From assembly GCA_033558025.1 (NCBI GenBank), contig JAUCEF010000016.1, positions 2,790,001 through 2,854,000 of the forward strand: a DNA stretch of 64,000 nt, written 5' to 3'. Of the stretch, positions 8,101-18,206 are shown in pieces. Below the pieces are notes generated by a model. It ran no database searches, was not told the origin of the DNA, and worked only from the letters and a program-made list of their open reading frames with translations. Within the stretch, counting starts at the first letter, position 1. Each line of letters begins with the position of its first letter. The position numbers and the translations under genes are program-made. The DNA comes from Phytophthora sp. 'mugwort' (Eukaryota; Oomycota; Peronosporomycetes; Peronosporales; Peronosporaceae).

Positions 8101-10494
8101 ATGCAGCGTTCTCGCCGCCGCGCCCCTAAAGTTCGTCCTGCTCCACTGAAGCCTCGTGACAAGCTCCAAGAAGCGGACAGCTACTGTATCTCATGCGGCA
8201 GCCGCAACGTCGTCGTCTTTCGACAGAGCAATAATGACAGCAACAGTCTCAGCAAGAGACTTATCAAGTGCCAAGGCTGTGGTCTCATCTCACCCGACTT
8301 TAGCCACTCCAAGCCGCGGTCAAACGTCCGTGAAGATTTCGTCCCACTGGACAAGGAACGCGCGCAGGGTAAGGACCCGCAACTACTGGTGTGCGTTAAC
8401 ATTGTCTAAAACTTGTGCGCGGCAGAGATGGCAGACCAGATACTGGACGCATTCACACACCAGCGGACAAAGCAAAATTTGCAACAAGTTCTTGCATCGG
8501 GTGAGAATTCAACGTTTTTTTTCGATACAAAACTTAATTAGCGACTAAATCGTTGCCATTTTCGAGCAGCTAAAGGAGATCTGGGGTTAATTTGCCACGT
8601 AAGTGTGTGTGGGTAAATTTTACTAGCATGCTGATCCTCGTTGTTCTATTCGTTGCTGTTACTTAAACTGCAGAAATATCTCCCTGTTGCACTTGAAGTT
8701 TTCGCCCACGTTGTTTCTCTCTTTGGATTCTCTAAAAGCATCGAAGGTGTGACAGAAAGTGTCCGAGTCATGCAAATGCACGCCAAAGAGGACGAAAAGT
8801 TCGTGGCAAAACTCATCAATATCCGGAAAGTACTCACACCTACTGGAAATTGGATCCAAGAAGACGACAATGCTGCAAAAGATGATGAACGTCGCAGAGA
8901 ATATGAACAAGAAGTGCAACTGCAAAAGAAGCAAGACGAACAGCACGAGGAATTGCTCGCACTGGAGAATGCGACCAAAACACGGCTGCGTGCGAAAAAA
9001 ATTGCCATGGGACTTGATCCGTCCACCGAACGCCCTCCTCTTCTCGTGGATGTGCCTCCGCCAGTTGTCGCAGCTACCGAGAATGCGACTCTGGAACTGC
9101 GTGTCAATGCCAAATACGTGCAAAAGTTTCAGTGGTTTTTCAATGGGCGTCCGATCGAGACGAAGAAATTCGTGTCCGGTTTTAATCGGTGCACACTCCT
9201 GATTGCTAAACTCACGAAACGTGTGACTGGTGAGTATTTTTGCACGTGCGAAAACGAAGAGGGCTTCGTTCGCACTCCAACCTGTCGTGTATCACTCGCA
9301 GCGCTGAAATTATATCATCTTGGACGAAAAACTCTTAATTCGCTGTCGACATCGCCACTGCATTCGTACGGGAAGAACTTGGTGATGACATGTGTCGACG
9401 GTCAAATCAACTTGTATGATGCCAAGTCTCTTGCTTTAATGAAAGCCTTTCCAGCTCTTCCAACAGTTATGGAAGCACTGACATGGGACCCACACACAAA
9501 ACTGGTCGCTGTACTCTCGGCTTCAATCCAGCAGGGCAAGCCGAAGGAAGTCACTCAGGTCTACTTTTATTCACCAGAACACTCCGCAGCAGATCCTAGC
9601 AACGCGATTTCTCCAACAGCAACAAATCGTCGACGCAATAACAGTAATTTGGGGATTTCTTCCAAGCCCAAGTTGCCATCCGTTAACAATTTGCTGAAAT
9701 TTCGCCTAGTGGATGTTCAATCTGTCGATGCAGTTACTCCAGTTCATGCAGCAGAATTCGTCGACAATGGGAAGCGACTGCTTGTGACGGATATGATGCA
9801 TCAAGTCGCGCTCTACGATCTCTCTCCGTCTTTTTCGTGTAGGAAATTGTTTTTCTTTGGCAACGGTGTGGTTTGTCATGTCGCAGTTAGTCCACAACCC
9901 CCGATGCTGTTCGCGCTGGCCTTCCGCAACAAGCCGTTCCTCAAACTTTACGGCAGCACAGCCGACAAGAAGACCACAAGCTCAGAACCATCAGAGTACC
10001 GTATCAACTTTAAGTTTCCCGTTCACCGAACATCTTTTGATTCATCGGGATTTTCCCTGGCTGTAGCGGAAACTGGGTTTATGAAGTCATGGATCACCAT
10101 TTTCAACGTGAATACACGAAATAAATCGAACAAGCGCTTCGTAGCACATGTAGGCCGAATCTCGGGGCTTCAGTGGACAACGACGTCATCTTTGCTCATC
10201 TCCAGTAGCCACGACGGGTATATCAAGGTGTGGGATCCGATGGCAATGTCGAATCTCTTAAGCATTCACATCGATACGTACGGGATTCATTCGATGCTGT
10301 TGATGGACGAGCTCGCTGTCCTGAACGTCTTGGGGTACAACGACTGCCGTCTCCAAAGTCATTCAGTGTTGCAATTGCAGGAGCTGGAGGCATTTCGTCT
10401 CGCTGAAATGAACAAACAAGCAGCAAACATTCAAAAGGTATGGAAAGGCAGGAAGACTCGCGAGCTAATAGCCAAGTACGTCAAAGGTCATTAG
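8101..10494 (+). CDS. Zinc-ribbon / Ig-like / WD40 / IQ protein, 4 exons
   Basis: Exons read as 8101-8368, 8426-8500, 8567-8598 (or from 8570) and 8674-10494, all with GT-AG junctions and conserved phase, giving about 731 residues. The start is the first ATG; the upstream frame has only non-ATG codons. In order the protein shows a small zinc ribbon (C29, C32, C57, C60), a charged coiled-coil stretch (YEQEVQLQKKQDEQHEELLA), a predicted immunoglobulin-like fold (FQWFFNGRPIETKKF to GEYFCTCENEEG), a WD40-type beta-propeller region (clearest repeat: HVGRISGLQWTTTS to SSHDGYIKVWDP), and a C-terminal IQ motif (NIQKVWKGRKTRELIAKY) that usually binds calmodulin. The combination suggests a scaffold protein, perhaps cytoskeletal or ciliary, but the family was not identified and function is inference. 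The next gene follows on the same strand after 100 bases. Confidence 0.8.
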
Positions 10495-10594
10495 TTTAGA
10501 CATTTCTGTTGCCATGAGGACTGCAAAAATAGACACTTTACCTGCATAACGCGAGCTTTACCAGTCAGTTCTTCTTTGTTTTCAATCACAAGTG

Positions 10595-11128
10595 ATGTCC
10601 GCCGAGCCTAAGCCATTGGCAGCGCTCTTGTCTCTCGCTGTGGCAAAAGTTAGCACGCCGGGTTCGTTCCGAGACAAAATCCACGCGCACCACACGAGTC
10701 AAGAAGAGCAGCAGACGCAGTCCATGTTGTACGCGGCGCGCATGACTTATCTCGACAATTCGGAGCAACAGGCACCTGATTCCATGTTCCTGACACGTAA
10801 ACAAGCTCAAAAGATGGCACAGCAACAACAAGAGAGTCTCAAAATGCCTCTCAAGAAGCTAGAGACAAGAAAAAACTACTGTACCACCAGCACAAACAGC
10901 AGCCCTATCATCATTAAAAAAGGGAAAGCAGCAATGGCGACACAAGAGAAGCGACAGACGTGGGAGCCACGATTCCAAGCGGGTTGCCATTTTTACGAAT
11001 GTGTTGAGACGGGCGCATGCCGAGTATTTCCGCAAGGCAATCCAGCTCCTAGAGACAATGACGATGAAGCTCAGAGCGACGACGATGACCCACCGTTTCC
11101 AGACAGCTTTGCATTTCTAAATGATTAG
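10595..11128 (+). CDS. Small hypothetical protein, 177 aa
   Basis: A single open frame with ATG at 10595 (an in-frame GTG just upstream is not a credible start). The product begins MSAEPKPLAALLSLAVAK, has a Gln-rich helix (RKQAQKMAQQQQESLKM), a basic middle, a conserved-looking aromatic/Cys segment (TWEPRFQAGCHFYECVETGA) and a very acidic tail (DDEAQSDDDDPPFPDSF). No signal peptide or membrane segment is seen. The family is not recognised. It lies 100 bases after the WD40 gene and converges with panB, whose stop codon is about 50 bases beyond its own. Confidence 0.65.
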   Translation: MSAEPKPLAALLSLAVAKVSTPGSFRDKIHAHHTSQEEQQTQSMLYAARMTYLDNSEQQAPDSMFLTRKQAQKMAQQQQESLKMPLKKLETRKNYCTTSTNSSPIIIKKGKAAMATQEKRQTWEPRFQAGCHFYECVETGACRVFPQGNPAPRDNDDEAQSDDDDPPFPDSFAFLND

Positions 11129-11179
11129 CACGAATAGGTAAACCGCTTACACACTCTCGATCCTTAAACAACCGGCCTC

Positions 11180-12726
11180 TTAGTAGACCTTCGTGACCTC
11201 TGAATGCGTCACGTTGTCGTCCTCGTCCTCGTCCTTCTGGCTGTACTCGTGACCCATCATATCGTGTAGCTTCTGGGTCTCCTCTTTCGACATCTGTAAG
11301 TGCCAGCAACTCGTTAGTTTCATACTCTACAGGATATACACATTAGGTAACAGCTACGTACTTTGTACGGCGAGTATGCCTCACTCGAGAAGCGACCGCT
11401 CTCCACATCATCACGGTAATTCTCAAGTCCGAGGCGAATCTGTTCGCCAACGTCAGCGTATCGTTTACAAAACTTGGGGACGAACTGCGCGTGATGCGGA
11501 TGCTGGAGCATGCCCAGCAGGTCATGGAAGACCAGCACTTGACCATCCGTCTCGGGACCAGCCCCAATACCAATGGTTGGAATCTTCAGCAGCTTCGTCA
11601 CAGCCTTGGCAACGGCTGATGGCACGCATTCCAACACAACAGCAAACGCACCCGCCTTCTGTACAGCCAAAGCGTCTTCAATGATCATTCGCGCTTGAGC
11701 AGCTATCGAAAAAGTAAAAAAAAAAACATATCGTGATGTTAGAGAATCGATCACCAGATACAACATCAACGCTTCTTAGAGTCAGCAAACATTACCCGTA
11801 CGGCCCTGAGCGCGGAATCCTCCTAGAACGCTAATGTGTTGTGGTCGAAGACCGACGTGGCCCATCACTGCAATGCCTCCATCGATAATGGTCTTGACTG
11901 TAGATCATACAATTCGGTTTAATGTCCCACCCTTCAAAAAACAGTAGCAACCTCCAATTAAAAGCATTTTCCGTACTCGTTTCAGCGCGTTCCTTGCCTC
12001 CTTCGATCTTGACGCAATCTGCGCCTCCTTCCTATTATAAACAATACAAAAAGCACCATCTAGAATCAATCTCCCCGTCCTCTTTGTTGTCCCTACAGCA
12101 TTCCCTGCCTTCATCAAACGTTGTGCGTTTTTTAACGCCTCAAATGGTGTCCCTTCACACGTGCCGAACGGCATGTCCGTGATCACGAGCGGGCGGTTGG
12201 CTCCCCTATCTCATTGACAGCAAATACCCTCGTCAGATTCAACTTTGAGCCAGTAATTCTTATCCATTGAATACCCACCGCTTGACTGCCTTCGTGTGAT
12301 GGATCATATCTTCCAGTGTCACTGGCAGCGTCGTGTCCATACCCTACAACAGCAAACAGCAGTACCAAGTCAACACATATGGCGTCTTTATGACTTCCAT
12401 CTCGTTATGACTCGTACCAGCTCCACCATACCCAGCGAGTCCCCCACCAGCAAAATATCGAAGCCGGCTAGATCCACGTGTACTGCAGACGGGTAGTCAT
12501 AGGCCGTGACCATAGTGATGGGTTTCTTTTTGCGCTTGAAGATGCCGATGTCGAGCGTCGAGACTTTGCGACGCTCCAGCAGCTTAAGAGTCCGCGCAGC
12601 CGCCTCGGCATTGTAGGAGGAAGAGGAGGGGGAAGAGGAGTCGCTGCTGAAGAGTCTGGAGGCGGATGAGACGGCGCGGCGATTGCGGCGCGAACGGCAA
12701 ACGGCGGCGGTCACGGAGCGCATCAT
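11180..12726 (-). CDS. panB: 3-methyl-2-oxobutanoate hydroxymethyltransferase (PanB)
   Basis: Seven exons on the minus strand: 12726-12418, 12343-12279, 12205-12097, 12031-11977, 11897-11796, 11702-11362, 11293-11180. All junctions are GT-AG and phases add up to 364 codons. The enzyme adds a hydroxymethyl group from methylene-THF to 2-oxoisovalerate, the first committed step to pantothenate and CoA. Family signatures are clear: [24 protein letters not shown] (metal-binding Asp), [75 protein letters not shown]. About 60 N-terminal residues rich in Arg and Ser ([20 protein letters not shown]) look like a mitochondrial presequence. The tail is extended and acidic (KDEDEDDN). The donor after LMKAGNA is the least certain junction. 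Confidence 0.93.
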
Positions 12727-13062
12727 TGTGGCAACTTGTTGACGAAAGGGAAATGAGAGGGATCACTTGTTGCAAACTTCCCACATAAGTACGAAAATGC
12801 TCGTAGACGGACGACCCGCGAGTAATCATGTGCATGACGCTTTTTGTCCAGCGACTTTTGCCACATCCTTGCCCCTCGCTCCTCTAACATTAAAGTCATC
12901 ATTTGTGCATCGTAAGTTATTTGGTCAAGCATCGCTTCAATCCGGTGTTGAAAGAGCATCTTTTTCCTAATAATACTTCGAAGTAGGAAAATTGCGAGAG
13001 AATCTTTCGAGGCGACGCTTGAATTGGCCACTTTGCAAGAAGACGCGCACTCGACATCAACG
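12727..13062. promoter_or_regulatory. Divergent intergenic region panB / STI1-domain gene
   Basis: 336 bases separate the two start codons, which point away from each other, so this must hold both promoters. No TATA box was seen. The panB-side initiator-like site is listed separately. No equally clear initiator was found on the other side. Confidence 0.5.
12744..12758 (-). promoter_or_regulatory. Oomycete initiator-like element upstream of panB
   Basis: On the minus strand CTCATTTCCCTTTCG sits about 20-35 bases before the panB ATG. It resembles the oomycete Inr consensus, TCATT followed by pyrimidines. The position fits a very short 5' UTR, which is usual in Phytophthora. Confidence 0.5.
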
Positions 13063-14332
13063 ATGAGTAGCGTCAACCACGAGGACTCGGGAGACGACGA
13101 GCCTCCGACGTTGGGAGAGGTCGAAGAAGACAACCAACTAGCGGAAGACGTGACAACAGCTCAAGATGTGAGTATCATGGACGAGATGCTGGCGGTTGCT
13201 CAGCGTGCGAAGGAAAACAAGCGGAAGCAGCAGGATAAAGAGCGCAACCGCAAATCATTTGGTCAGGGACTGAAGAAGGGGTTCTTCGCAACAGCCAAGA
13301 CAACAACGAGGAACAAAAAGGCGACAGTACTAGAACCAGCTCGACAGCAGGCGGTGCGCTTGCGTGACGTGAATCCCCATTCCGAACACAAACTAATGCG
13401 ATTTTTCTGTGAAATCTGCAGCGAAACGAACGTCTGGTGGTCGTGAAACAAAACAAAGCGGAGCCTGCGACAAACATCTCGACTTTCGTCTTCCCGGAGG
13501 TGCAGGACGCGATGAAAAGTATGAATCAACTCGACTCGAAAGGTTTGGCATAAACTTTTGCTCGTTTTACTTGGTGACAAGAGAATCATTCACCATATGC
13601 TATTTGCTGGTTTTGCAATGCGTAGAGTGGATGAATGAGCGGTTCTTTGAGAAACTTGCACGGAATCCGAAACTTGCCCTGGGTGAGTGGGTGCTTAAGT
13701 AGAGTTAAGTCACAGGTTTGTTCCTCGATTATAGAAGTCTAACGTCGGACTGTCTCTTCGCCATAGCGCTGCAAAATCCGTTGTTCTCGAAGGCAATCAG
13801 CGAGATGCAGCAAGACCCTCGAGCTGCCGTACTGAAGTACCAGAAAGATCCCGCCGTGTCTACGATGCTGCGAGAATTCATGGAGTTCCTTGGAAATCAC
13901 TTTGAGGAGGTACGTGGTGTTGGGGAATCTATTAGCCAGCCTGATGTAGATACTGACATGGCGTCGGTGCTTTTAATGTAGTTGGGTGCTTCTGCCAAGG
14001 CTGCATCGTCTCAAAAGAGTACCGAGCCACAGCAGCAAAACCTTCAGACTGAGCTTTCTTCCACTGCTCCGAAGGCGCCGGCGATTGTTGATTTAGATGA
14101 TACGAGACGTCAGGCAATTGCTGAGATGCAGCGTACGCCCGAAGAAGAGAAGCAAGTGCAACATATTTTGAAGAACCCTGAGCTGCTTGCTGCACTCTCG
14201 GACGGAAACCTCATGCAACGCCTTCATGCCTGTCAGGAGTCACCGGTAGAGTTGCAGCGCCTTGCACAGGATCCGGTGCTGGGACCCAAACTGCAGTTGC
14301 TAGTGCAGCACAATATGGTGCAGTTCGCGTAA
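13063..14332 (+). CDS. STI1-domain protein, Hsp70/Hsp90 co-chaperone-like
   Basis: Five exons fit GT-AG rules and phase: 13063-13368, 13422-13518, 13626-13682, 13767-13909 and 13982-14332, giving about 317 residues. The N-terminus is acidic (DSGDDEPPTLGEVEEDNQLA) and then basic. The C-terminal half carries two STI1/DP-like helical segments: NPLFSKAISEMQQDPRAAVL with LREFMEFLGNHFEE, and EEKQVQHILKNPELLAALSD with LQRLAQDPVLGPKLQLLVQH. STI1 modules occur in Hop, Hip and related adaptors, where DP motifs contact clients or chaperones. No TPR repeats are present, so this is not Hop itself and the exact partner is unknown. It is transcribed divergently from panB. Confidence 0.8.
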
Positions 14333-14933
14333 GACCGTAAGAACACAAGTTTTGGTTTTTCATTTTTCGAGCATACCACTAAAAAATATACATTTTGTTA
14401 AGAAAAATCTTAGAAAAATGTAAGCAATACACAACTGCAATCTTTGTCAGTCGTACTCAAAGATCGAAACACCGTATATGTACAGAAACACGTATTAGAG
14501 GCTTTAACCTGTCTGGAGACTGCCCCACCGAGTCTGCCTTTCAGCACACAGATGGTCGACTTTCGTATCTTGTAGCACAAGGGTGTTTCTCAAAATTGTA
14601 CTCGAAGGGAAACCCGTACTACGAAGTCTGCGCCTGGCTACAAGCAGCGCCTGCTTAAGACACGTTATGGATATTTGAAGCAAACTTCTGCCGCAGCGCT
14701 GTGGTGGATATAAAGGAGAGTAAAAGTGGGCAAGTCGTCTAACTTCTTGCACAATCGTAAGTTAAAATTTAGAAACCGCGAAACTCATCATAAATTACGG
14801 ATAACTTTCATTACCAAATTTAGATCCACTCTAAATATTTTGGATTTTAAGGAATTTGGTACGTGTTTTTACGACTCTTGTTTCAAAACAGACGTCATTG
14901 TCCAAAATTTAAATCCCGCGCCCGGCCAGTTCA
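14333..14933. other. Intergenic, AT-rich, no gene seen
   Basis: 600 bases between the STI1-domain gene and the coiled-coil gene. Short frames are present (for example 14395-14658), but none looks coding and no RNA gene was recognised. The last ~200 bases are AT-rich and presumably include the promoter of the coiled-coil gene. Confidence 0.5.
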
Positions 14934-16583
14934 ATGACGGAGCGCGGCGCCGGCTCCGGGCTGCGCTCGCAGCAGCAGGAGGCGGAGCTCATGGCGCGCG
15001 AGCTCATGGACATGAAGATCGAGACGGCGCATTTACGTGAGCGGCTGCGGTTGCGTGTAGGCGGCGACACGACGGCAGCGGAGCTGGAGGCCGAGGCCTT
15101 CGCGCTGCAGACGGCGCTGGGCGAGGCGCAGCAGGCGTTAAAGGCACGCGAGGCGGAGCTGCAGGCCCTGGATCAGAAGTACCGGAAGACCATGCGCAGT
15201 CTCATACGGCTGGACGAGGCCTGGAAACTCAGCAAGGCGCAGGCGAGGGAGGCGCAGGACGCGCAGCAGGCGGCGGAGCGACGCGCGACGGACCAAAAGC
15301 AGCGCGGCGACGAGCTGCAACACCAACTGGAGGCATCCAATGATCGAGAGACGACGCTGGCCAATAGAGTGGATGCGCTGATGCAGGAAAAGCAGCAGAT
15401 GCAGCAGCAGAGAGACGAGAGGGCGCAAGAGGCCAAGGACAGGGAGCTGCAGGTCCATGAACTCCGGGCACAGCTGGAGACGACGCGACAGAAGTTCGAG
15501 ACTCAGATGAAGGAGCAGGAAGGAGCGACCCGGGAAGACGTACGACGGCTACAAGAGCAATTACAGCAGACAGAGGAGCAGGCTGCGGCGCTACGAGGCG
15601 AGATCCATGCTCGACAGGAAGAGGCGGCTAAGGTGGAAGCGGAGTTGAGGGATACAAAGTCTGCGGAGGCGGCGACGAAGCAGCGACTGGTAAAGCTGAC
15701 GGAGGACCACGCTATGCTGCGTGTGCACTTGGAATCGGCCAAGTTAATAGCAGTGGAGAGTACACAGAGAGCGATTCAAGCCGAGACGGAGAATGAAACC
15801 ATGAAGACGGCGCTGGAGGAACGAGAGAGCGTGCTAATGGAGAAAGAGAAGATGATACGGTCGTTGGAGAAGGAACTGATTCAAAAGCAGAAGACGATAG
15901 AGAAAGAGATGGCTAAAAAGAGACAAGAAATGGAGGAAACAGAACGGAGACTGACGATGGAATCCCAGGAAATGCTTCAAGTTCAGGAAGAAGCGTGGGG
16001 GTGTCGGGAGAAGGTTTTGCAAGAAGAAAGTCAAAGTTACAAGCAGAAAGTGGCACAAATGCAGGTATTTCACGTCGAGTTGGTACAGTTGCTGCGACTC
16101 AAGGAAAGTGAGGACACAGTCGATGAGCAGATGGAGAGCGTGGAACCGGCCATGCTTAAGGCACTGATAGTGCAGGAGATGAACAAACGCGACATCCTCA
16201 CAACGACATTAGCGCAAGTCAAGCTGAAGCTTGGAGCAACCAAACGACAGCTTGTCTCACAGAAGCAACTGGAGGCGGAGAATACTAAACTGCGTGCTGA
16301 GTACGAGAAAGCAAAGCTGGCCATGGAGCGGATGGCAACACGAAAAGCCAAGAGTTTTTCTTCACTAATTTCTGTATCATCTCAACAAAGTATCCGTGAC
16401 AGCAGTAGGAGTAACTCATCAGAGAGGAATACGGGCAAGGAAAATCAGGGAACGATCGTCAAACGGCAGCTGGATGTGAATGAAGCGGAAACATTTGAGC
16501 TCAGGACGACACCGCGGAAGGCGCAACGCACTAAACATGTATATGTAGCTTCGCGGTATCTTGGTAGTGCTTCGAAGCGTTGA
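14934..16583 (+). CDS. Long coiled-coil protein, 549 aa
   Basis: A single exon from ATG 14934 to the stop at 16583. From about residue 15 to 460 the sequence is almost entirely heptad-like and rich in Glu, Gln, Lys, Arg, Ala and Leu (LRAQLETTRQKFETQMKEQE, EKMIRSLEKELIQKQKTIEK), so a long parallel coiled coil is predicted. The C-terminal ~90 residues are Ser/Arg-rich and basic (SLISVSSQQSIRDSSRSNSS). The 5' half is clearly GC-richer than the 3' half. No motor head or other catalytic domain is present. A structural or centrosomal/cytoskeletal role is plausible but not shown. It converges on the membrane-protein gene, 151 bases away. Confidence 0.75.
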   Translation: MTERGAGSGLRSQQQEAELMARELMDMKIETAHLRERLRLRVGGDTTAAELEAEAFALQTALGEAQQALKAREAELQALDQKYRKTMRSLIRLDEAWKLSKAQAREAQDAQQAAERRATDQKQRGDELQHQLEASNDRETTLANRVDALMQEKQQMQQQRDERAQEAKDRELQVHELRAQLETTRQKFETQMKEQEGATREDVRRLQEQLQQTEEQAAALRGEIHARQEEAAKVEAELRDTKSAEAATKQRLVKLTEDHAMLRVHLESAKLIAVESTQRAIQAETENETMKTALEERESVLMEKEKMIRSLEKELIQKQKTIEKEMAKKRQEMEETERRLTMESQEMLQVQEEAWGCREKVLQEESQSYKQKVAQMQVFHVELVQLLRLKESEDTVDEQMESVEPAMLKALIVQEMNKRDILTTTLAQVKLKLGATKRQLVSQKQLEAENTKLRAEYEKAKLAMERMATRKAKSFSSLISVSSQQSIRDSSRSNSSERNTGKENQGTIVKRQLDVNEAETFELRTTPRKAQRTKHVYVASRYLGSASKR

Positions 16584-16734
16584 TCTTTTACTAAGGAGAC
16601 TTTTTTTCCGTTTGGTATATTAGTTTTTTTCTTCACTTTTTTAAATCGGACAAAATGGAAACATACACAAGTCGTCGTCCTTAAATTGTTGACAAAGAAA
16701 CTAAAAAGACTAACTACTTCGCTGTCTTCTCAAG

Positions 16735-18084
16735 TCACAGCTCGTGCTTCTCCGTTGGAAAAGGTTCTTCCTCTTGCTGATGCTGATGCAGTGACCAACC
16801 TGGCACGCTCTTCTGGTCCTTGACACGCAGTCGGATGTTTTCAAAGCACTGGAAAACCTCCGACGGCTGGATCTCGCCGTCAATGAGCACTGCTGAAGCA
16901 GTTTCCTTTGCACTGAGATAGCACGGAACGTATTCGTTCACCTGCTCAAACGTAACGAGTACGCCACCATTGCTGAGCTGCTGCGGGAAGCGCTTGGGAC
17001 ACGATTGCGCCTGTTGCTGCTGCACTCCACCCCAATAGGGCGCCCAGGCCACAGAGCCGCCTTCTTCCAGATTCTGTCCATCAATAGCGACCTAATTCAA
17101 GTGACACATTTAATACATTAGCAACTTGTTGACAAATAGTTTTCCACTCCATATAGAAACACCTACAAAAATACTTTCGTTGACAAAGGCAAAGTGCGGG
17201 TCAACCGAGAAGATTTCAACTGCCGCACGTTGTTGCATCTTGATCTCAGTCAGCACATTAAACGCCACATAACTCGCACCAGTCAACAGCATTAACGTCT
17301 TGACCCACACACGGTGGAAACAAGTCAAAGTCAGCAGTGTACCAGTCACCAGTGCTGCCAGTTCGCGCACCACGGGGGTATCCAACCTCGAAACAAGCGT
17401 CCAGAAGTCGTCATCCAACCGTCTTAAAGGCCCGTTGAAACTCGATCCAATCGAAAGTGTCTCCATAAGCGCCTTAATAAATTCCCTACCGTCTTGTAGC
17501 ACTCTCTGTCCGCACTCGATAGGCGGCTCCACGTCAAATTGTCTCCAGTTCAAGACGTTGCTCTTCGTCAACGGCTCCAGACTACACGCGGCTCCGTACA
17601 GCGCCGTGCCCGCGACTGCCAGCGTCAGTAAGTTCAGCAGCACCTTGGATAGCGTCCCAGCGAGCCGAAAACTGCGCAGCGGCCACAGCTGCTGGTCGAC
17701 TCGAGGTAACGACATGTACAGCAGCATGGGGGCCACGCTTACGACTGCCAGCGTCCAGCCCACGTTCTGCAGCAAATTGCCGCCCGCCACCCACCGCTGG
17801 GCAAAGCTCAGCTCGGACGGCAGCCTCTGATACTGAGGACGTTCCAGCCAATCTTCCTCATTGTCCTCCGACTCGTCCGAGCTCGAGTGCCACGCGTCGT
17901 CGTCGCTGTCGTCGCTCGCAGCCTCCGAGTCCTCCTCCTCCAGTTCGTCCCATCCGCGCTGCGACGCGTCAGCTGCCAGCAAGGCGTCGATCTGCTCGTC
18001 CTTGGTCTGAATGTACGCGTCGTTCCACTTGTCATCAATGAAAACAGGCTGGTTGGATGCCCGGGAGCGCGACCGTGTCAGCAT
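16735..18084 (-). CDS. Multi-pass membrane protein, 424 aa, unknown
   Basis: Two exons, 18084-17167 and 17091-16735, joined by a GTAGGT...AG intron in phase. The start is the ATG at 18084; the frame is open further upstream but begins with a non-ATG codon. Residues 48-80 are extremely acidic (DSEAASDDSDDDAW). Hydrophobic segments lie at about 108-126 (GWTLAVVSVAPMLLYMSL), 147-166 (VLLNLLTLAVAGTALYGAA) and, as a possible hairpin, around 235-275. The C-terminal soluble part includes SVAWAPYWGG and a well-ordered 100-residue tail. No signal peptide is seen. The family was not recognised. It lies head to tail behind the helicase gene with 122 bases between. Confidence 0.75.
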
Positions 18085-18206
18085 CTTTAGCCGCTCCCTT
18101 CGTGCCTTTCGGTCGTTTGAATTTGTGTGCTTATATTTAAAATACCAGCATACAAAAAAACAAGTATACAAAATCTAAATGTAGCCACTTTTAGGGTCAC
18201 TAGACG

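Noticed and set aside
14395..14752. Short frames on both strands between the STI1-domain and coiled-coil genes
   Set aside because: No start context, no domain and no splice partners; composition is like intergenic DNA.
15138..16351. Leu/Ser/Cys-rich minus-strand frames across the coiled-coil gene
   Set aside because: These are antisense shadows of a Glu/Gln/Lys-rich gene.
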